Positions 41,613 to 51,282 are shown, numbered from the stretch's first letter. The stretch is 64,000 bases of DNA from DRPN01 sp964599235 (GCA_964599235.1 CAZRDX010000035.1:44653-108652), one strand, 5' to 3'. A program made the numbers and translations. Notes: a model not told the origin generated them from the letters alone.

Positions 41613-43046
41613 TCAGCGGTTGACAGGTGTGACCTCATAGAGGCCGGGGTCTTCGCTGATGTTGCTGTTGGCATTGATCTCGGTGAAGGCATAAGGCAGG
41701 CGCTGTGGCTGATCGGTACCTCCGGGATTGAGGGGGAAGGGCACGATCAGATCGCTGTCGCTCTTGCGCAGACGCCGCACATCGTTGAAGGGCATGTAAG
41801 TGCCGAAGCCCGACACGTAACGTTCTTCGATGATCTCGCGCAAGAGGGCCTGCAAGGGATCCACCCCGTCGGGGTTCTCGATACCCCCGCTGGCAAAATC
41901 GGCCGCATTGTATGCCTCATAGAGATAGGAAGAATCGGCAAAGGCATCGTTGAGGAAAGCGCCGCTGTTGAGCCAGGCCCGCAGATCGTTCAGATGACCG
42001 AGGGCCGTGGCGAAGTTGACCGTGCGGGCCGCACATTCAGCCAGGATAAGCTGGTTCTCGGCAAAGGTGACCATGGGCATCGGTTCGAACATCCCGATGA
42101 TCCCCTTGTTGACCGGGCCTCCTTCTTCGTGGATCTCATAATACCAGTACCTGGCGTTCTCGTTGGTCTTGGCATTGTTGCGCGACCAGGAGGTATCGGG
42201 ACAGATCATCGACATGAGGTAACTGCCGTGGTTGCCGATGTCGCCGCCTCGCGATCCTGCCAGCACCGTATAGAAGAGGTTTTTATCCCCGGAGGTGGTT
42301 TCATCACCACGCGGATAGAACTTCATCGAAGCATCATCGCTGCCGATGCCGTCGCGGGCAGCCTGGTAAGCCTGATCATACTGCTTGAGCTGAAGATAGT
42401 AACGTGCCTTCAGCGTATAGGCAGCCTGGATCCACTTGTCCTTGTCGCCACCGTAGTAGATATCCTCAGAAAGGTTCCTGCTGACACCATCATTCAGGTC
42501 GACGATAGCTTCATCCAAGAGATCGAGAAGGCTGTTGAACACTTCGATCTGATCGTCGAATTTGGGGTCGGGTATCTCAGGATCGGCCACTTCCGAGTAA
42601 GGAATATTGCCGAAGAGAGAAGCTGCCGTACCTATGGCATGAGCTTCCAGCACTTTGGCAATACCCACGAGGAGTTTGTCATCGGGAGCTTTCCTGCGTA
42701 TCTCCCGCACCTGCGGCACCACCCCCACATAGATGGCACGCCAGGTGGAATTCGACTCGACGGTCGAGAGGTTGTACCCATAGATGTTGGAATAGAGGGA
42801 AGTATAGCCAACCAGCTGTCCGCTGTACATCCCTGCGATACGGTTGAGATGCCCGTTCTGGGTAACGATGTTGGCCAGCTGGGCACCTGTGAGGAAGAGC
42901 TCGGCACCCACATCCTCGGGTGTCAGCTTGTTGGGGTTGTCGTTAAGCCCGTCGACCAGGCTCTCGCACGATACCAGGGTCGTGGCGGCAACCACCATCA
43001 TCAGGAGGAAATATTTCATCTTCTTCATGGTTGTTACGATTTTCAT
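41613..43046 (-). CDS. SusD/RagB-family outer-membrane lipoprotein
   Basis: The 477-residue protein has a lipoprotein signal ending LVSC near residue 27. A helical SusD-like fold follows, with the block GIAKVLEAHAIGTAASLFGNIPYSEVADPEIPDPKFDDQIEVF, where TPR-like helices are typical of the family. SusD proteins cap the SusC channel and capture glycans at the cell surface. An alternative start at 43028 (MKKMKYF) is possible. The gene lies 12 bp downstream of the SusC gene. The ligand cannot be predicted. Confidence 0.93.
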   Translation of the reverse strand: MKIVTTMKKMKYFLLMMVVAATTLVSCESLVDGLNDNPNKLTPEDVGAELFLTGAQLANIVTQNGHLNRIAGMYSGQLVGYTSLYSNIYGYNLSTVESNSTWRAIYVGVVPQVREIRRKAPDDKLLVGIAKVLEAHAIGTAASLFGNIPYSEVADPEIPDPKFDDQIEVFNSLLDLLDEAIVDLNDGVSRNLSEDIYYGGDKDKWIQAAYTLKARYYLQLKQYDQAYQAARDGIGSDDASMKFYPRGDETTSGDKNLFYTVLAGSRGGDIGNHGSYLMSMICPDTSWSRNNAKTNENARYWYYEIHEEGGPVNKGIIGMFEPMPMVTFAENQLILAECAARTVNFATALGHLNDLRAWLNSGAFLNDAFADSSYLYEAYNAADFASGGIENPDGVDPLQALLREIIEERYVSGFGTYMPFNDVRRLRKSDSDLIVPFPLNPGGTDQPQRLPYAFTEINANSNISEDPGLYEVTPVNR

Positions 43047-43058
43047 GGTTCAGTGTGA

Positions 43059-46000
43059 TCAGTAGGAGAGGGTGAAAGAGAACAGGATCGATCTTGTACT
43101 GGGGTTGGTGAAGTAGTCGAGGCCGAAGCCGTTGTTCACCCCGCTCTGGTTGATCTCGGGATCCACGCCCGGAATGTTGTCCCAGAGGAAAAGGTTCCTG
43201 CCTGATACGGAGAAAGTCAGAGCGCTGAGTCTGGTCCTGGCCCGGAAATTTTTCGAATCGAGGGTATAGCTGAGGGTGATCTCGCGCAGGCGGGTCCAGG
43301 TGGCTTTGTAGATGGCGAAGTTGTAGGCCTGGTTGTCGCCGAAGCCTCCGCCGATACCGGTACGGTACCAGCTCTCATCCAGCAGCACCGGTCCACCGCC
43401 GAAGTCCTCGATGTTGCCGCGTACGGTGGTTCCGGCGGGGACAAGATCACCCCTGAAGTTGTAAAGGTCCTGGTCCAGCGTCACACGGTGTGCGGTCTCT
43501 TCGACAGTCCCGAAACGACGCAGCACCCAGAGGGTACGTGGAGAATAAGCTCCCCCGTGAGAATGGGCGAAGAGAATACGGAAGGCAAAGCCTTTCCAGG
43601 TAGCGTCGGCACCCAGGCTGCCCGTCCAGCGGGGGTTGGGGTCACCCAGTACGACCGGCGTGGGAGTGAGCTGCGGAAAACCATGGTCGTCCAGGATGAA
43701 GTTACCGTTCTCGTCGCGCAGCGAACCGGTACCTACCAGTACCCCCAGCGGATACCCCACCATGGCCCTTGAGTCGACCGAGCCGGGAGCCAGGGAGATC
43801 GACTCGACACCGGAAAGGTCGGTCACCTCGTTGCGGTTGGCCGCAAAGATACCGGTGAGGTTGACCTTCAGTGCATGATGATCGACCACGGCATAATCGG
43901 CTTCCATCTCGAAACCGTGGTTCTTCATCGAAGCGGCATTGGCATAGATGGTTTCGTATCCCGACGAAGGAGTAAGCCCCACATTGATGAGCAGATCATC
44001 GATCCGGTTGCTGTAATAGGTGGCTGACAGGGAGAGTGCATCCTGGAAGAAGCGCAGGTCGGCACCGATCTCCCATTCGGTTTTCATCTCAGGTTTGAGG
44101 TCGGGGTTACCCAGGTTGTTGTCGAGGCGGAACCCGCCACCAAACTGATTGACACTGAGCGGATCGCTGTATGTACTATAGGTAAAGCCCGCATCCACCA
44201 GCGTCTGGAAACGGTAAGGCAGCGGTTGCACCCCCACCTTCCCCCAGGAAGCTCGCAGCTTGCCGAAAGAGAAAAAGTCGGAGGTCAGCCCCAGGTCAGA
44301 GAACTGCCAGGCCGCATCAAAAGCGGGATAGAAAAACGCACCATTGATGGAGGAGGCAGCCTCCAGACCCCCCGAAGCCGTCACGAAGAGCTGATCAAGA
44401 ATGTTGAAGGTGAACGAATAATAGCCGCGGTTGGAACGGATGTCACGGTAGTAGTTGCTGAAACTGGTGGCCTCGGCCGATGAGTTCAGGTCAGTGGTCG
44501 GCTTGCGAGAATCAACCGTGAAACCCTGCACCGAACCGGAGTTGTACTGGCGCTGACGGTCGTTGATGTTCCAGCCCACCGTCGCATCCACCTTGAGGTT
44601 GTCGGTGAGGCTGAAATTGCCCCGGACGATGGCGTCGAAGTTGAGCTCCTGCTCGGTGATCATATCTTCGTTGAGCAAACCGTTGCGACGGTCACGTCCG
44701 GCTGAGTTGATAGGAAAGAAATAGATCCTGTGATCTCCAAAACGGTCGACCCCGCCACGCAGGGTGATACGCAACTGGGAAATGGGCTTGATGTTGATCT
44801 CTTGCATCATCAGGAAACGGTCGACATCCGAGGTCGATTTCTGCTGGTGGATGGTCCACATGGGATTGTTGTAGGTGGGCACCCCGTCGCCCAGATAACG
44901 ACGGTACCCGCGATGATGGTTGCGATATGCTACGCCGTTGTCGTCGTAATAGATGCCGAAATAATCGTGGTTGTCAAAGTCGGGAGGGGTACGCAACAGT
45001 CCGAGCATCACACCGGCCACATTGGAACTCTGCTGGATCCGGTTGGACGAACTGCTGATATATCCCGCTTTGGTATTGGAACTGAACCAACTGTTGGGCA
45101 CGAACTTGACATTGATGCGTGCGTTGGTCCTGTCGTAGTACGATTCGCGGATGATACCGTTCTGATCGAGACGACCGAAAGAAAAGAAGTACTGCGTTTT
45201 CTGGGATCCACCGCTCAGGGAGAGCTCATGCTGCAGAAAACCGCCGGTACGGAAAACATCGTCCCAGTTGGAGTCGACATAGGTCTCTTTCGAGTTTTTG
45301 GTCAGGATGGGATAATACTTTTTCCCGGATCCGTAAGCCTCGAAGTAACGACCGGTCATGTCAACATCGTCTTCACCGCCGGCACGGTCGGGGATGTAAT
45401 CTCCCCACGATTCCGCACTTTTGGGATTGTATACACCATTGCGACCCTGTCCGTAGGTGTTCTGGATGGGATAGCGCTGGTTGACCTGGTCCATGGAATA
45501 GGTCATCTGGTAGTTGATATGGAGTCTTCCGGCCTTGCCGTTCTTGGTGGTGATCACCAGCACGCCGTTGGCGGCGCGGGATCCCCAGAGAGCGGCTGCG
45601 GCGGCTCCTTTGAGGATCTCCACCGACTCGATATCCTCGGGGTTGATGTCGTTGATGCGGGTCTGCTGGGAGACACCGCCGTCACGGCCTCCGTTCCCTC
45701 CGCCATAGATGGTGGAGTTGCTGATGGGCACACCGTCGAGGATCACCAGGGGTGCTCCCGATCCGGTGATGGTGTTGGCACCGCGGATGCGGATGTTGGT
45801 ACCGGCACCGGGATCACCGTTGGTACGGGCCACATAGACGTTCGAAGCCCGGGCCCCCAGCGCGTTGAGCACCAGCGGCTCGCCCGAGTGGACAATCTCC
45901 TCGGAGCTCACCGTCGACGAGGTGGTGGCCGACTCATCCTTCTTGACCTTGAAGCCCAGCGAGGTCACGATCACCTCATTGAGCCGCCGGTTGGCCAGGG

Positions 46001-46349
46001 GCAATCGCACATCGTAGACATTGTCCAGCCCCACCGGCACCGTCACGGACTCATATCCCACGAACGACACCACCAGGGTGTCATGACCCGTATCCGGGAT
46101 CGAGAGCTTAAAAGCCCCCTTGGCATCGGTGACCGTCCCGGTGGTGGTACCTTTCAGGATCACCGACGCCCCGGGCAGAGGATCACCGTTGGCATCCATC
46201 ACATGTCCCGTGATGACACGCAACGCCTGTGCGTAAAGTCCCGGCCCGCTGCCCGCCAGCAACAGACCTCCCAGAAGAAGGACCCCTATCCTTCGAAGGA
46301 AAAAGGCCCCTACCCTGCGGATCGCTCCGCATAAACACTTCTCTTTCAT
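43059..46349 (-). CDS. SusC/RagA-family TonB-dependent outer-membrane transporter
   Basis: The 1096-residue protein has a signal peptide cut after LYAQA (about residue 42). A carboxypeptidase-regulatory-like N-terminal domain (ITGHVMDANGDPLPGASVILKGTTTGTVTD, about 46-75) is followed by the SusC TonB-box region (RRLNEVIVTSLGFKVKKDE), a plug domain (IRGANTITGSGAPLVILDGVPI) and a long barrel ending LFSFTLSY. It imports oligosaccharides or peptides across the outer membrane with TonB energy. It forms an operon with SusD. No enzyme gene of a classical PUL is directly attached. Confidence 0.96.
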   Translation of the reverse strand: MKEKCLCGAIRRVGAFFLRRIGVLLLGGLLLAGSGPGLYAQALRVITGHVMDANGDPLPGASVILKGTTTGTVTDAKGAFKLSIPDTGHDTLVVSFVGYESVTVPVGLDNVYDVRLPLANRRLNEVIVTSLGFKVKKDESATTSSTVSSEEIVHSGEPLVLNALGARASNVYVARTNGDPGAGTNIRIRGANTITGSGAPLVILDGVPISNSTIYGGGNGGRDGGVSQQTRINDINPEDIESVEILKGAAAAALWGSRAANGVLVITTKNGKAGRLHINYQMTYSMDQVNQRYPIQNTYGQGRNGVYNPKSAESWGDYIPDRAGGEDDVDMTGRYFEAYGSGKKYYPILTKNSKETYVDSNWDDVFRTGGFLQHELSLSGGSQKTQYFFSFGRLDQNGIIRESYYDRTNARINVKFVPNSWFSSNTKAGYISSSSNRIQQSSNVAGVMLGLLRTPPDFDNHDYFGIYYDDNGVAYRNHHRGYRRYLGDGVPTYNNPMWTIHQQKSTSDVDRFLMMQEINIKPISQLRITLRGGVDRFGDHRIYFFPINSAGRDRRNGLLNEDMITEQELNFDAIVRGNFSLTDNLKVDATVGWNINDRQRQYNSGSVQGFTVDSRKPTTDLNSSAEATSFSNYYRDIRSNRGYYSFTFNILDQLFVTASGGLEAASSINGAFFYPAFDAAWQFSDLGLTSDFFSFGKLRASWGKVGVQPLPYRFQTLVDAGFTYSTYSDPLSVNQFGGGFRLDNNLGNPDLKPEMKTEWEIGADLRFFQDALSLSATYYSNRIDDLLINVGLTPSSGYETIYANAASMKNHGFEMEADYAVVDHHALKVNLTGIFAANRNEVTDLSGVESISLAPGSVDSRAMVGYPLGVLVGTGSLRDENGNFILDDHGFPQLTPTPVVLGDPNPRWTGSLGADATWKGFAFRILFAHSHGGAYSPRTLWVLRRFGTVEETAHRVTLDQDLYNFRGDLVPAGTTVRGNIEDFGGGPVLLDESWYRTGIGGGFGDNQAYNFAIYKATWTRLREITLSYTLDSKNFRARTRLSALTFSVSGRNLFLWDNIPGVDPEINQSGVNNGFGLDYFTNPSTRSILFSFTLSY

Positions 46350-46645
46350 AATGTTTGGTTTAGGTTATTAAAAGGGTTAACAGATCATAAAAAAACGGAT
46401 TTGATTGGGAATGCATGAGCCCGGATCATACGGAACGAAAATGGACTTTTCAAACAGAAAGAACAGCGTCGCCTATCCATAAACAAATTTCCTTGGCTGT
46501 TCTAAAAATAATAATTTTTCATCTCGATATTTAAAAATGATGACATTTATCATCTTTTTTTCACCTTTTCTCCTCACAGGAGGCCATTCCCTGCATTATT
46601 ATGCACTTTTTTGCATATTTTACAAACCCCGAAAATGGATATACC
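46350..46645. other. Divergent regulatory region between SusC and the sugar-porter gene
   Basis: This 296-bp AT-rich gap holds no recognisable gene. It must carry the promoters of susC (leftward) and the MFS gene (rightward), but no exact TAnnTTTG box was found in either orientation. AAAAAT/ATTTTT arms at 46504-46519 form an inverted repeat. Confidence 0.5.
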
Positions 46646-48049
46646 ATGCAAAAAGAACAAGTCGTCAGATATGACCGTCTTTATCTGACAGCCATCACGC
46701 TGGTAGCGGCTTTGGGGGGGCTGCTGTTCGGTTACGACTGGGTGGTGATCGGCGGTGCCAAGCCTTTTTACGAGCCTTATTTTGCCCTGAACGGCTCGCC
46801 GGTATTGCAGGGGTGGGCGGTGAGTGCGGCGCTGGCAGGCTGCGTGCTGGGTACGCTGGTATCCGGCATGCTGGCCGACCGTTACGGGCGCAAGGTATTG
46901 CTGCTGACGGCCGCCTTTCTTTTTCTGGTCTCGGCTGCCGGCACAGGGGCGGCCCATCGTTTCGACATGTTCGTCTTCTGGCGCATCGTGGGCGGTGTCG
47001 GCATCGGTCTGGCCTCCAACATCTCGCCGGTATACATTGCCGAGGTGACCCCTCCGGCGCTGCGGGGGCGTTTCGTCACCCTCAACCAGCTGACCATCGT
47101 GATCGGCATCCTGCTGGCGCAGCTGACCAACTGGCTCATCGCCGAGCCTGTGACAGGAGAGGCCTCGCCGGCAGCGATCCTCCACTCCTGGAACGGACAA
47201 AGAGGATGGCGCTGGATGTTCTGGGCCGAGATGGTCCCGGCCGCTCTTTTTTTCCTGATGATGCTGCGTGTTCCCGACAGTCCGCGCTGGCTGGTGCGCC
47301 GGGGCAGGACCGGCCGGGCCCGCACCATCCTGGAACGCATCGGCGGCGAACATTATGCCCGGCATGCCCTGCAGGAGATAGAGACCTCCCTGGAACAGAC
47401 ATCCGGCAAGAAAGAGTGGCGTCTGCTGCTCCGGCGGCCGGTGCGCAGGATCGTGTTCGTCGGCATCGTGCTGGCCGTCTTCCAGCAATGGTGTGGCATC
47501 AACGTGGTGTTCATGTATGCCGAAGAGGTGTTCTCGGCGGCCGGCTATTCCGTCTCCGACATTCTCTTCAACATCGTCATCACGGGCAGTGTCAACCTGG
47601 TCTTCACCCTGGTGGCGATGGCGCTGGTCGACCGGGTGGGACGGCGTGCGCTGATGCTGGCCGGGGCAGGCAGTCTGGCCGTTCTTTACGGTGTGCTGGG
47701 GCTCTTCTACCACCTGGGTGTCACCGGCTGGCCCATGCTGCTGCTGGTGGTGATGGCCATCGCCGCCTACGCCATGACGCTGGCGCCTGTGACGTGGGTG
47801 GTGCTCTCGGAGATCTTCCCCAACAAGGTGCGGGGCATGGCCATGGCCGTGGCCACCTCCGCCCTGTGGAGCGCCAACGCCCTGCTGGCCTCCGCCTTCC
47901 CCGTCATCAACCACGCCATCCACGCCTCGGGAAGCTTCTGGCTCTTCGCCACCATCAGCATCGCAGGATTCCTCTTCATCCGCAGCCACCTGCAAGAGAC
48001 CAAAGGCAAATCCCTGGAAGATATCGAAAAGATGATCACTAAAAAATAG
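46646..48049 (+). CDS. Sugar porter-family MFS transporter
   Basis: The ATG at 46646 gives 467 residues beginning MQKEQVVRYDRLYLTAI. The frame extends further upstream without conservation. Signatures seen are GGLLFGYDWVVIGGA (about 20-34), GMLADRYGRK, PDSPRWLVRRGR, the central QQWCGINVVFMYAE and the C-terminal SEIFPNKVRGMAMA. These are diagnostic for XylE/GLUT-type sugar:proton symporters. It would take up a monosaccharide across the inner membrane. It stands divergent from the SusC/SusD operon, which suggests a shared sugar substrate. Confidence 0.93.
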   Translation: MQKEQVVRYDRLYLTAITLVAALGGLLFGYDWVVIGGAKPFYEPYFALNGSPVLQGWAVSAALAGCVLGTLVSGMLADRYGRKVLLLTAAFLFLVSAAGTGAAHRFDMFVFWRIVGGVGIGLASNISPVYIAEVTPPALRGRFVTLNQLTIVIGILLAQLTNWLIAEPVTGEASPAAILHSWNGQRGWRWMFWAEMVPAALFFLMMLRVPDSPRWLVRRGRTGRARTILERIGGEHYARHALQEIETSLEQTSGKKEWRLLLRRPVRRIVFVGIVLAVFQQWCGINVVFMYAEEVFSAAGYSVSDILFNIVITGSVNLVFTLVAMALVDRVGRRALMLAGAGSLAVLYGVLGLFYHLGVTGWPMLLLVVMAIAAYAMTLAPVTWVVLSEIFPNKVRGMAMAVATSALWSANALLASAFPVINHAIHASGSFWLFATISIAGFLFIRSHLQETKGKSLEDIEKMITKK

Positions 48050-48087
48050 GTGCCTTATGCTTTAACAAGACGGTACTATCTTTTTCT

Positions 48088-48095
48088 TATCTTTG
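48088..48095 (+). promoter_or_regulatory. Bacteroidota -7 box for the thrS-infC-rpmI-rplT operon
   Basis: TATCTTTG is a perfect match to TAnnTTTG and ends 27 bp before the thrS ATG. TTTA at 48061-48064 is a weak -33 with longer spacing. Confidence 0.6.
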
Positions 48096-48122
48096 TTCCC
48101 TGTTTTCTGAGCTGACACCACC

Positions 48123-50060
48123 ATGATCAAAATCACGTTTCCTGACGGCACGGTAAAGGAGTTTCCCGAGGGGGTGACGGGGCTGGAGATCGCCCGCAGC
48201 ATCCATCCCGCGCTGGCCAAGCGTGCCCTGGCCATTGGCGTCAACGGCGAGACATGGGACCTGACCCGTCCCATCGAGCAGGATGCCGAGGTGAAGATAT
48301 ACACCTGGGAAGATGAGGAGGGCAAGCATGCTTTCTGGCACTCTTCGGCCCATCTGATGGCCGAGGCGCTGGAAGCGCTCTATCCCGGCATCAAGTTCGG
48401 CATCGGCCCGGCCATCGACAACGGTTTCTATTACGACGTCGACCCGCCCGAAGGGGTGGTGATCACCGAGGCCGACCTGCCCCGTATCGAGGAGAAGATG
48501 CGGGAGCTGGCCCGCCAAAAGAACGAATACCGGCGCCGGGTGGTGAGCAAGGAAGAGGCGCTCGGATATTTCGAAGAAAAGGGCGATCCTTACAAGACCG
48601 AGCTCATCAGCGAACTGAACGACCAGGAGATCACCTTCTACACCCAGGGCAACTTCACCGACCTGTGCCGCGGACCGCATCTTCCTTCCACCGAGCCCAT
48701 CAAGGCCATCAAGCTGCTGAACGTGGCGGGGGCTTACTGGCGCGGTGACGAGAAACGCAAGCAGCTGACCCGCATCTACGGCATCAGTTTCCCCAAGCAG
48801 AGCATGCTGGAGGAATACTTGCAATGGCTCGAGGAGGCCAAGAAACGCGACCACCGCCGCATCGGCAAAGAACTGGAGCTTTTCACCTTCAGTCAGCGCG
48901 TGGGACAGGGGCTCCCCCTCTGGCTGCCCAAAGGTGCCCAGCTGCGCGAACGGCTGGAGAACTTCCTCAAAAAGATACAGAAACAGTACGGCTACGAGCC
49001 GGTGATCACCCCCCATATCGGACACAAGGAGCTGTACGTCACCTCGGGACATTATGAGAAATACGGCAAGGACTCTTTCCAGCCCATCCATACCCCCGTC
49101 GAGGGCGAGGAGTTCCTTCTCAAGCCGATGAACTGTCCCCATCATTGCGAGATCTACCGCTCCAAGCCTCGCACCTACAAGGATCTGCCGGTACGGCTGG
49201 CCGAGTTCGGTACGGTGTACCGTTACGAGCAGAGCGGTGAGCTGCACGGCCTGACGCGCGTACGCGGATTCACCCAGGACGACGCCCACATCTTCTGCCG
49301 CCCCGACCAGCTCAAGGACGAGTTCCTCAAGGTGATCGATATCGTTTTCCTCATCTTCCGCAAACTGCACTTCGACGATTTCACCGCCCAGATCTCGCTG
49401 CGCGACCCCGACGACAAGGAAAAATACATCGGCAGCGAGGAGAACTGGGAAAAGGCCGAGCGCGCCATCATCGAAGCCTGTGAAGAAAAAGGACTGGAAG
49501 CCACCATCGAGAAGGGCGAAGCCGCCTTCTACGGGCCCAAGCTCGATTTCATGGTGAAAGATGCGTTGGGCCGGTCGTGGCAGCTGGGCACCATCCAGGT
49601 CGACTACAACCTGCCGGAACGTTTCGACCTCGAGTACATCGGCGCCGACGACAAACGCTACCGCCCCGTGATGATCCACCGTGCCCCCTTCGGCTCGATG
49701 GAGCGTTTCATCGCCGTCCTCATCGAACATACCGGCGGAAAATTCCCCCTGTGGCTCGCACCCGACCAGGCCATCGTCCTGCCCATCAGCGAAAAATACC
49801 ACGATTACGCAAAAAAAGTTTTAAATTTCCTGAATAATTCCGATATTCGCACCCTGATCGACGACCGGAACGAAAAGATCGGTAAAAAGATAAGGGACAA
49901 CGAGTTAAAGAAGATCCCCTACCTGCTGATCGTGGGAGAGAAGGAGGAGAAAGAAGGGACGGTCGCCGTCCGCAGGCAGGGAAAAGGGGATATCGGCACG
50001 ATGAAGCTCGACGAGTTCGCAGCTTTCATCCGTGAACAGGTAGAAAAAGAAGAAGCATAA
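48123..50060 (+). CDS. thrS: Threonyl-tRNA synthetase
   Basis: The 645-residue protein has the complete bacterial ThrRS order. It begins with an N-terminal TGS domain (MIKITFPDGTVKEFPEG). The N2 editing domain follows, with HSSAHLMAEAL and the C-x-G-P-H motif CRGPHLPS. Next come the class II catalytic core (motif 2 FGTVYRYEQSGELHGLTRVRGFTQDD, motif 3 near the HRAPFGSMERF end) and the anticodon-binding domain. It charges tRNA(Thr) and proofreads Ser-tRNA(Thr), so the separate editing-domain gene at 19413 is not needed to replace it. It is the first gene of the canonical thrS-infC-rpmI-rplT operon. Confidence 0.98.
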   Translation: MIKITFPDGTVKEFPEGVTGLEIARSIHPALAKRALAIGVNGETWDLTRPIEQDAEVKIYTWEDEEGKHAFWHSSAHLMAEALEALYPGIKFGIGPAIDNGFYYDVDPPEGVVITEADLPRIEEKMRELARQKNEYRRRVVSKEEALGYFEEKGDPYKTELISELNDQEITFYTQGNFTDLCRGPHLPSTEPIKAIKLLNVAGAYWRGDEKRKQLTRIYGISFPKQSMLEEYLQWLEEAKKRDHRRIGKELELFTFSQRVGQGLPLWLPKGAQLRERLENFLKKIQKQYGYEPVITPHIGHKELYVTSGHYEKYGKDSFQPIHTPVEGEEFLLKPMNCPHHCEIYRSKPRTYKDLPVRLAEFGTVYRYEQSGELHGLTRVRGFTQDDAHIFCRPDQLKDEFLKVIDIVFLIFRKLHFDDFTAQISLRDPDDKEKYIGSEENWEKAERAIIEACEEKGLEATIEKGEAAFYGPKLDFMVKDALGRSWQLGTIQVDYNLPERFDLEYIGADDKRYRPVMIHRAPFGSMERFIAVLIEHTGGKFPLWLAPDQAIVLPISEKYHDYAKKVLNFLNNSDIRTLIDDRNEKIGKKIRDNELKKIPYLLIVGEKEEKEGTVAVRRQGKGDIGTMKLDEFAAFIREQVEKEEA

Positions 50061-50064
50061 CCAA

Positions 50065-50083
50065 AGAGGAGGACACGACCATA
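50065..50083 (+). promoter_or_regulatory. Shine-Dalgarno and AUA start codon of infC
   Basis: AGAGGAGG at 50065-50072 is a strong Shine-Dalgarno, with an 8-bp spacer before ATA at 50081-50083. No ATG, GTG or TTG exists in this frame between the thrS stop and the GTG at 50165, which would cut off conserved N-terminal IF3 residues. The ribosome-binding site therefore decides the AUA start. Confidence 0.8.
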
Positions 50084-50623
50084 GCTTACAACAGGAACAA
50101 GAACCGGAAGCAGGTACCCCGTTACCGGATCAACGAGCAGATCCGTGCAAGGGAGGTACGTCTTGTGGGCGACAACGTGGAGCCCGGCATCTATTCCATC
50201 GACGAAGCCCTCCGGCTGGCCGACGACATGGAGCTGGACCTCGTGGAGATCTCTCCCAACGCCGACCCGCCGGTATGCAAGATCGTGGATTACCAGAAAT
50301 TCCTCTATCTGCAGAAAAAGAAGCAGAAAGAGATCAAGGCCAAGACCTCCAAGATCGTCGTCAAGGAGATCCGTTTCGGCCCCAACACCGACGAGCATGA
50401 CTACAACTTCAAGCTGAAGCATGCGGAGAATTTCCTGAAGGACGGCGCCAAGGTGAAGGCTTACGTCTTCTTCAAGGGGCGCTCGATCCTCTTCAAGGAG
50501 AAGGGTGAGATCCTGCTGCTGCGGCTGGCCCAAGACCTCGAGGAGGTGGCCAAGGTGGAACAGCTGCCCAAACTGGAAGGGAAAAGGATGATCATGATCC
50601 TCGCACCCAAAACGAAAAAATAA
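50081..50623 (+). CDS. infC: Translation initiation factor IF-3, non-canonical AUA start
   Basis: Starting at ATA (50081) the protein has 180 residues, the same length as E. coli IF3. The N-terminus reads AYNRNKNRKQVPRYRINEQ from the second residue, then IRAREVRLVGDN, then the conserved DEALRLADDMELDLVEISPNADPPVCKI and YNFKLKHAENFLKDGAKVKAYVFFKGR. IF3 prevents premature 50S joining and rejects wrong start codons. In E. coli its own AUU start allows autoregulation, and AUA here could work the same way. A GTG at 50165 would give a shorter protein lacking the N-terminal RYRINEQIR block. It lies 20 bp after thrS. Confidence 0.93.
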   Translation: MAYNRNKNRKQVPRYRINEQIRAREVRLVGDNVEPGIYSIDEALRLADDMELDLVEISPNADPPVCKIVDYQKFLYLQKKKQKEIKAKTSKIVVKEIRFGPNTDEHDYNFKLKHAENFLKDGAKVKAYVFFKGRSILFKEKGEILLLRLAQDLEEVAKVEQLPKLEGKRMIMILAPKTKK

Positions 50624-50649
50624 CAACAAACCTTTAAAGGAGAGAAGCA

Positions 50650-50847
50650 ATGCCAAAGATGAAAACGAATCCGGGAGCCAAGAAGAGGTTCACGCTCACC
50701 GGAACAGGGAAGATCAGGAGGAAGCACGCTTACAAGAGCCATATCCTGACCAAGAAGTCGACCAAAAGAAAGAGGAACCTCACCTACTTCACGCTGGTCC
50801 ACAAAGCCGATCTGGACAATGTGAAGCGTCTGCTGGCGATGAAGTAG
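50650..50847 (+). CDS. rpmI: 50S ribosomal protein L35
   Basis: The 65-residue basic protein begins MPKMKTNPGAKKRFTLTGTGKI and continues with the usual L35 HAYKSHILTKKSTKRKRNL block. It has a good Shine-Dalgarno (AAAGGAGA just upstream). It is part of the large ribosomal subunit. It sits in the standard infC-rpmI-rplT order, with 26 bp to infC and 84 bp to rplT. Confidence 0.98.
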   Translation: MPKMKTNPGAKKRFTLTGTGKIRRKHAYKSHILTKKSTKRKRNLTYFTLVHKADLDNVKRLLAMK

Positions 50848-50931
50848 AGAAACCGATGTTGAACCGGGTGGCACAGCTCCCAAGGGTCCCGGCACGTCCG
50901 GGAACGCTGACCATCCTAAAATGTTAGTACC
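50848..50931 (+). promoter_or_regulatory. rpmI-rplT spacer with possible L20-binding hairpin
   Basis: This 84-bp transcribed spacer contains TCCCGG (50887-50892) and CCGGGA (50898-50903) as a 6-bp stem with a 5-nt loop. L20 is known to repress its own operon by binding leader RNA in other bacteria. Whether this hairpin is that site is not shown by sequence alone. Confidence 0.35.
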
Positions 50932-51282
50932 ATGCCAAGATCAGTCAACAGTGTAGCGTCGCACAGAAGGAGGAAAAAGATCCTTCGCCAGACCAGGGGG
51001 TACTGGGGACGCAGGAAGAATGTCTACACGGTGGCCAAGAACGCGCTGGAAAAAGCGCTCACCTATGCTTACCGTGACCGCCGCAACAAGAAACGCGAGT
51101 TCCGTGCACTCTGGATCCAGCGCATCAACGCCGGGGTCCGCCAGTACGACATGTCGTACTCGGAGTTCATGGGCAAGCTGCACAAGAAAGGGATCGCCCT
51201 CAACCGGAAAGTGCTGGCCGACCTGGCCATGAACCATCCGGAGGCTTTCAGGGCCGTCGTCGACGAGGTGAAGAAAGCCTGA
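50932..51282 (+). CDS. rplT: 50S ribosomal protein L20
   Basis: The 116-residue protein reads MPRSVNSVASHRRRKKILRQTRGYWGRRKN and ends in the conserved globular part FMGKLHKKGIALNRKVLADLAMNHPEAF. It assembles early on 23S rRNA and acts as an autoregulator in other bacteria. It ends the thrS operon, followed by a strong terminator at 51301-51327. No Shine-Dalgarno is visible. Confidence 0.98.
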   Translation: MPRSVNSVASHRRRKKILRQTRGYWGRRKNVYTVAKNALEKALTYAYRDRRNKKREFRALWIQRINAGVRQYDMSYSEFMGKLHKKGIALNRKVLADLAMNHPEAFRAVVDEVKKA

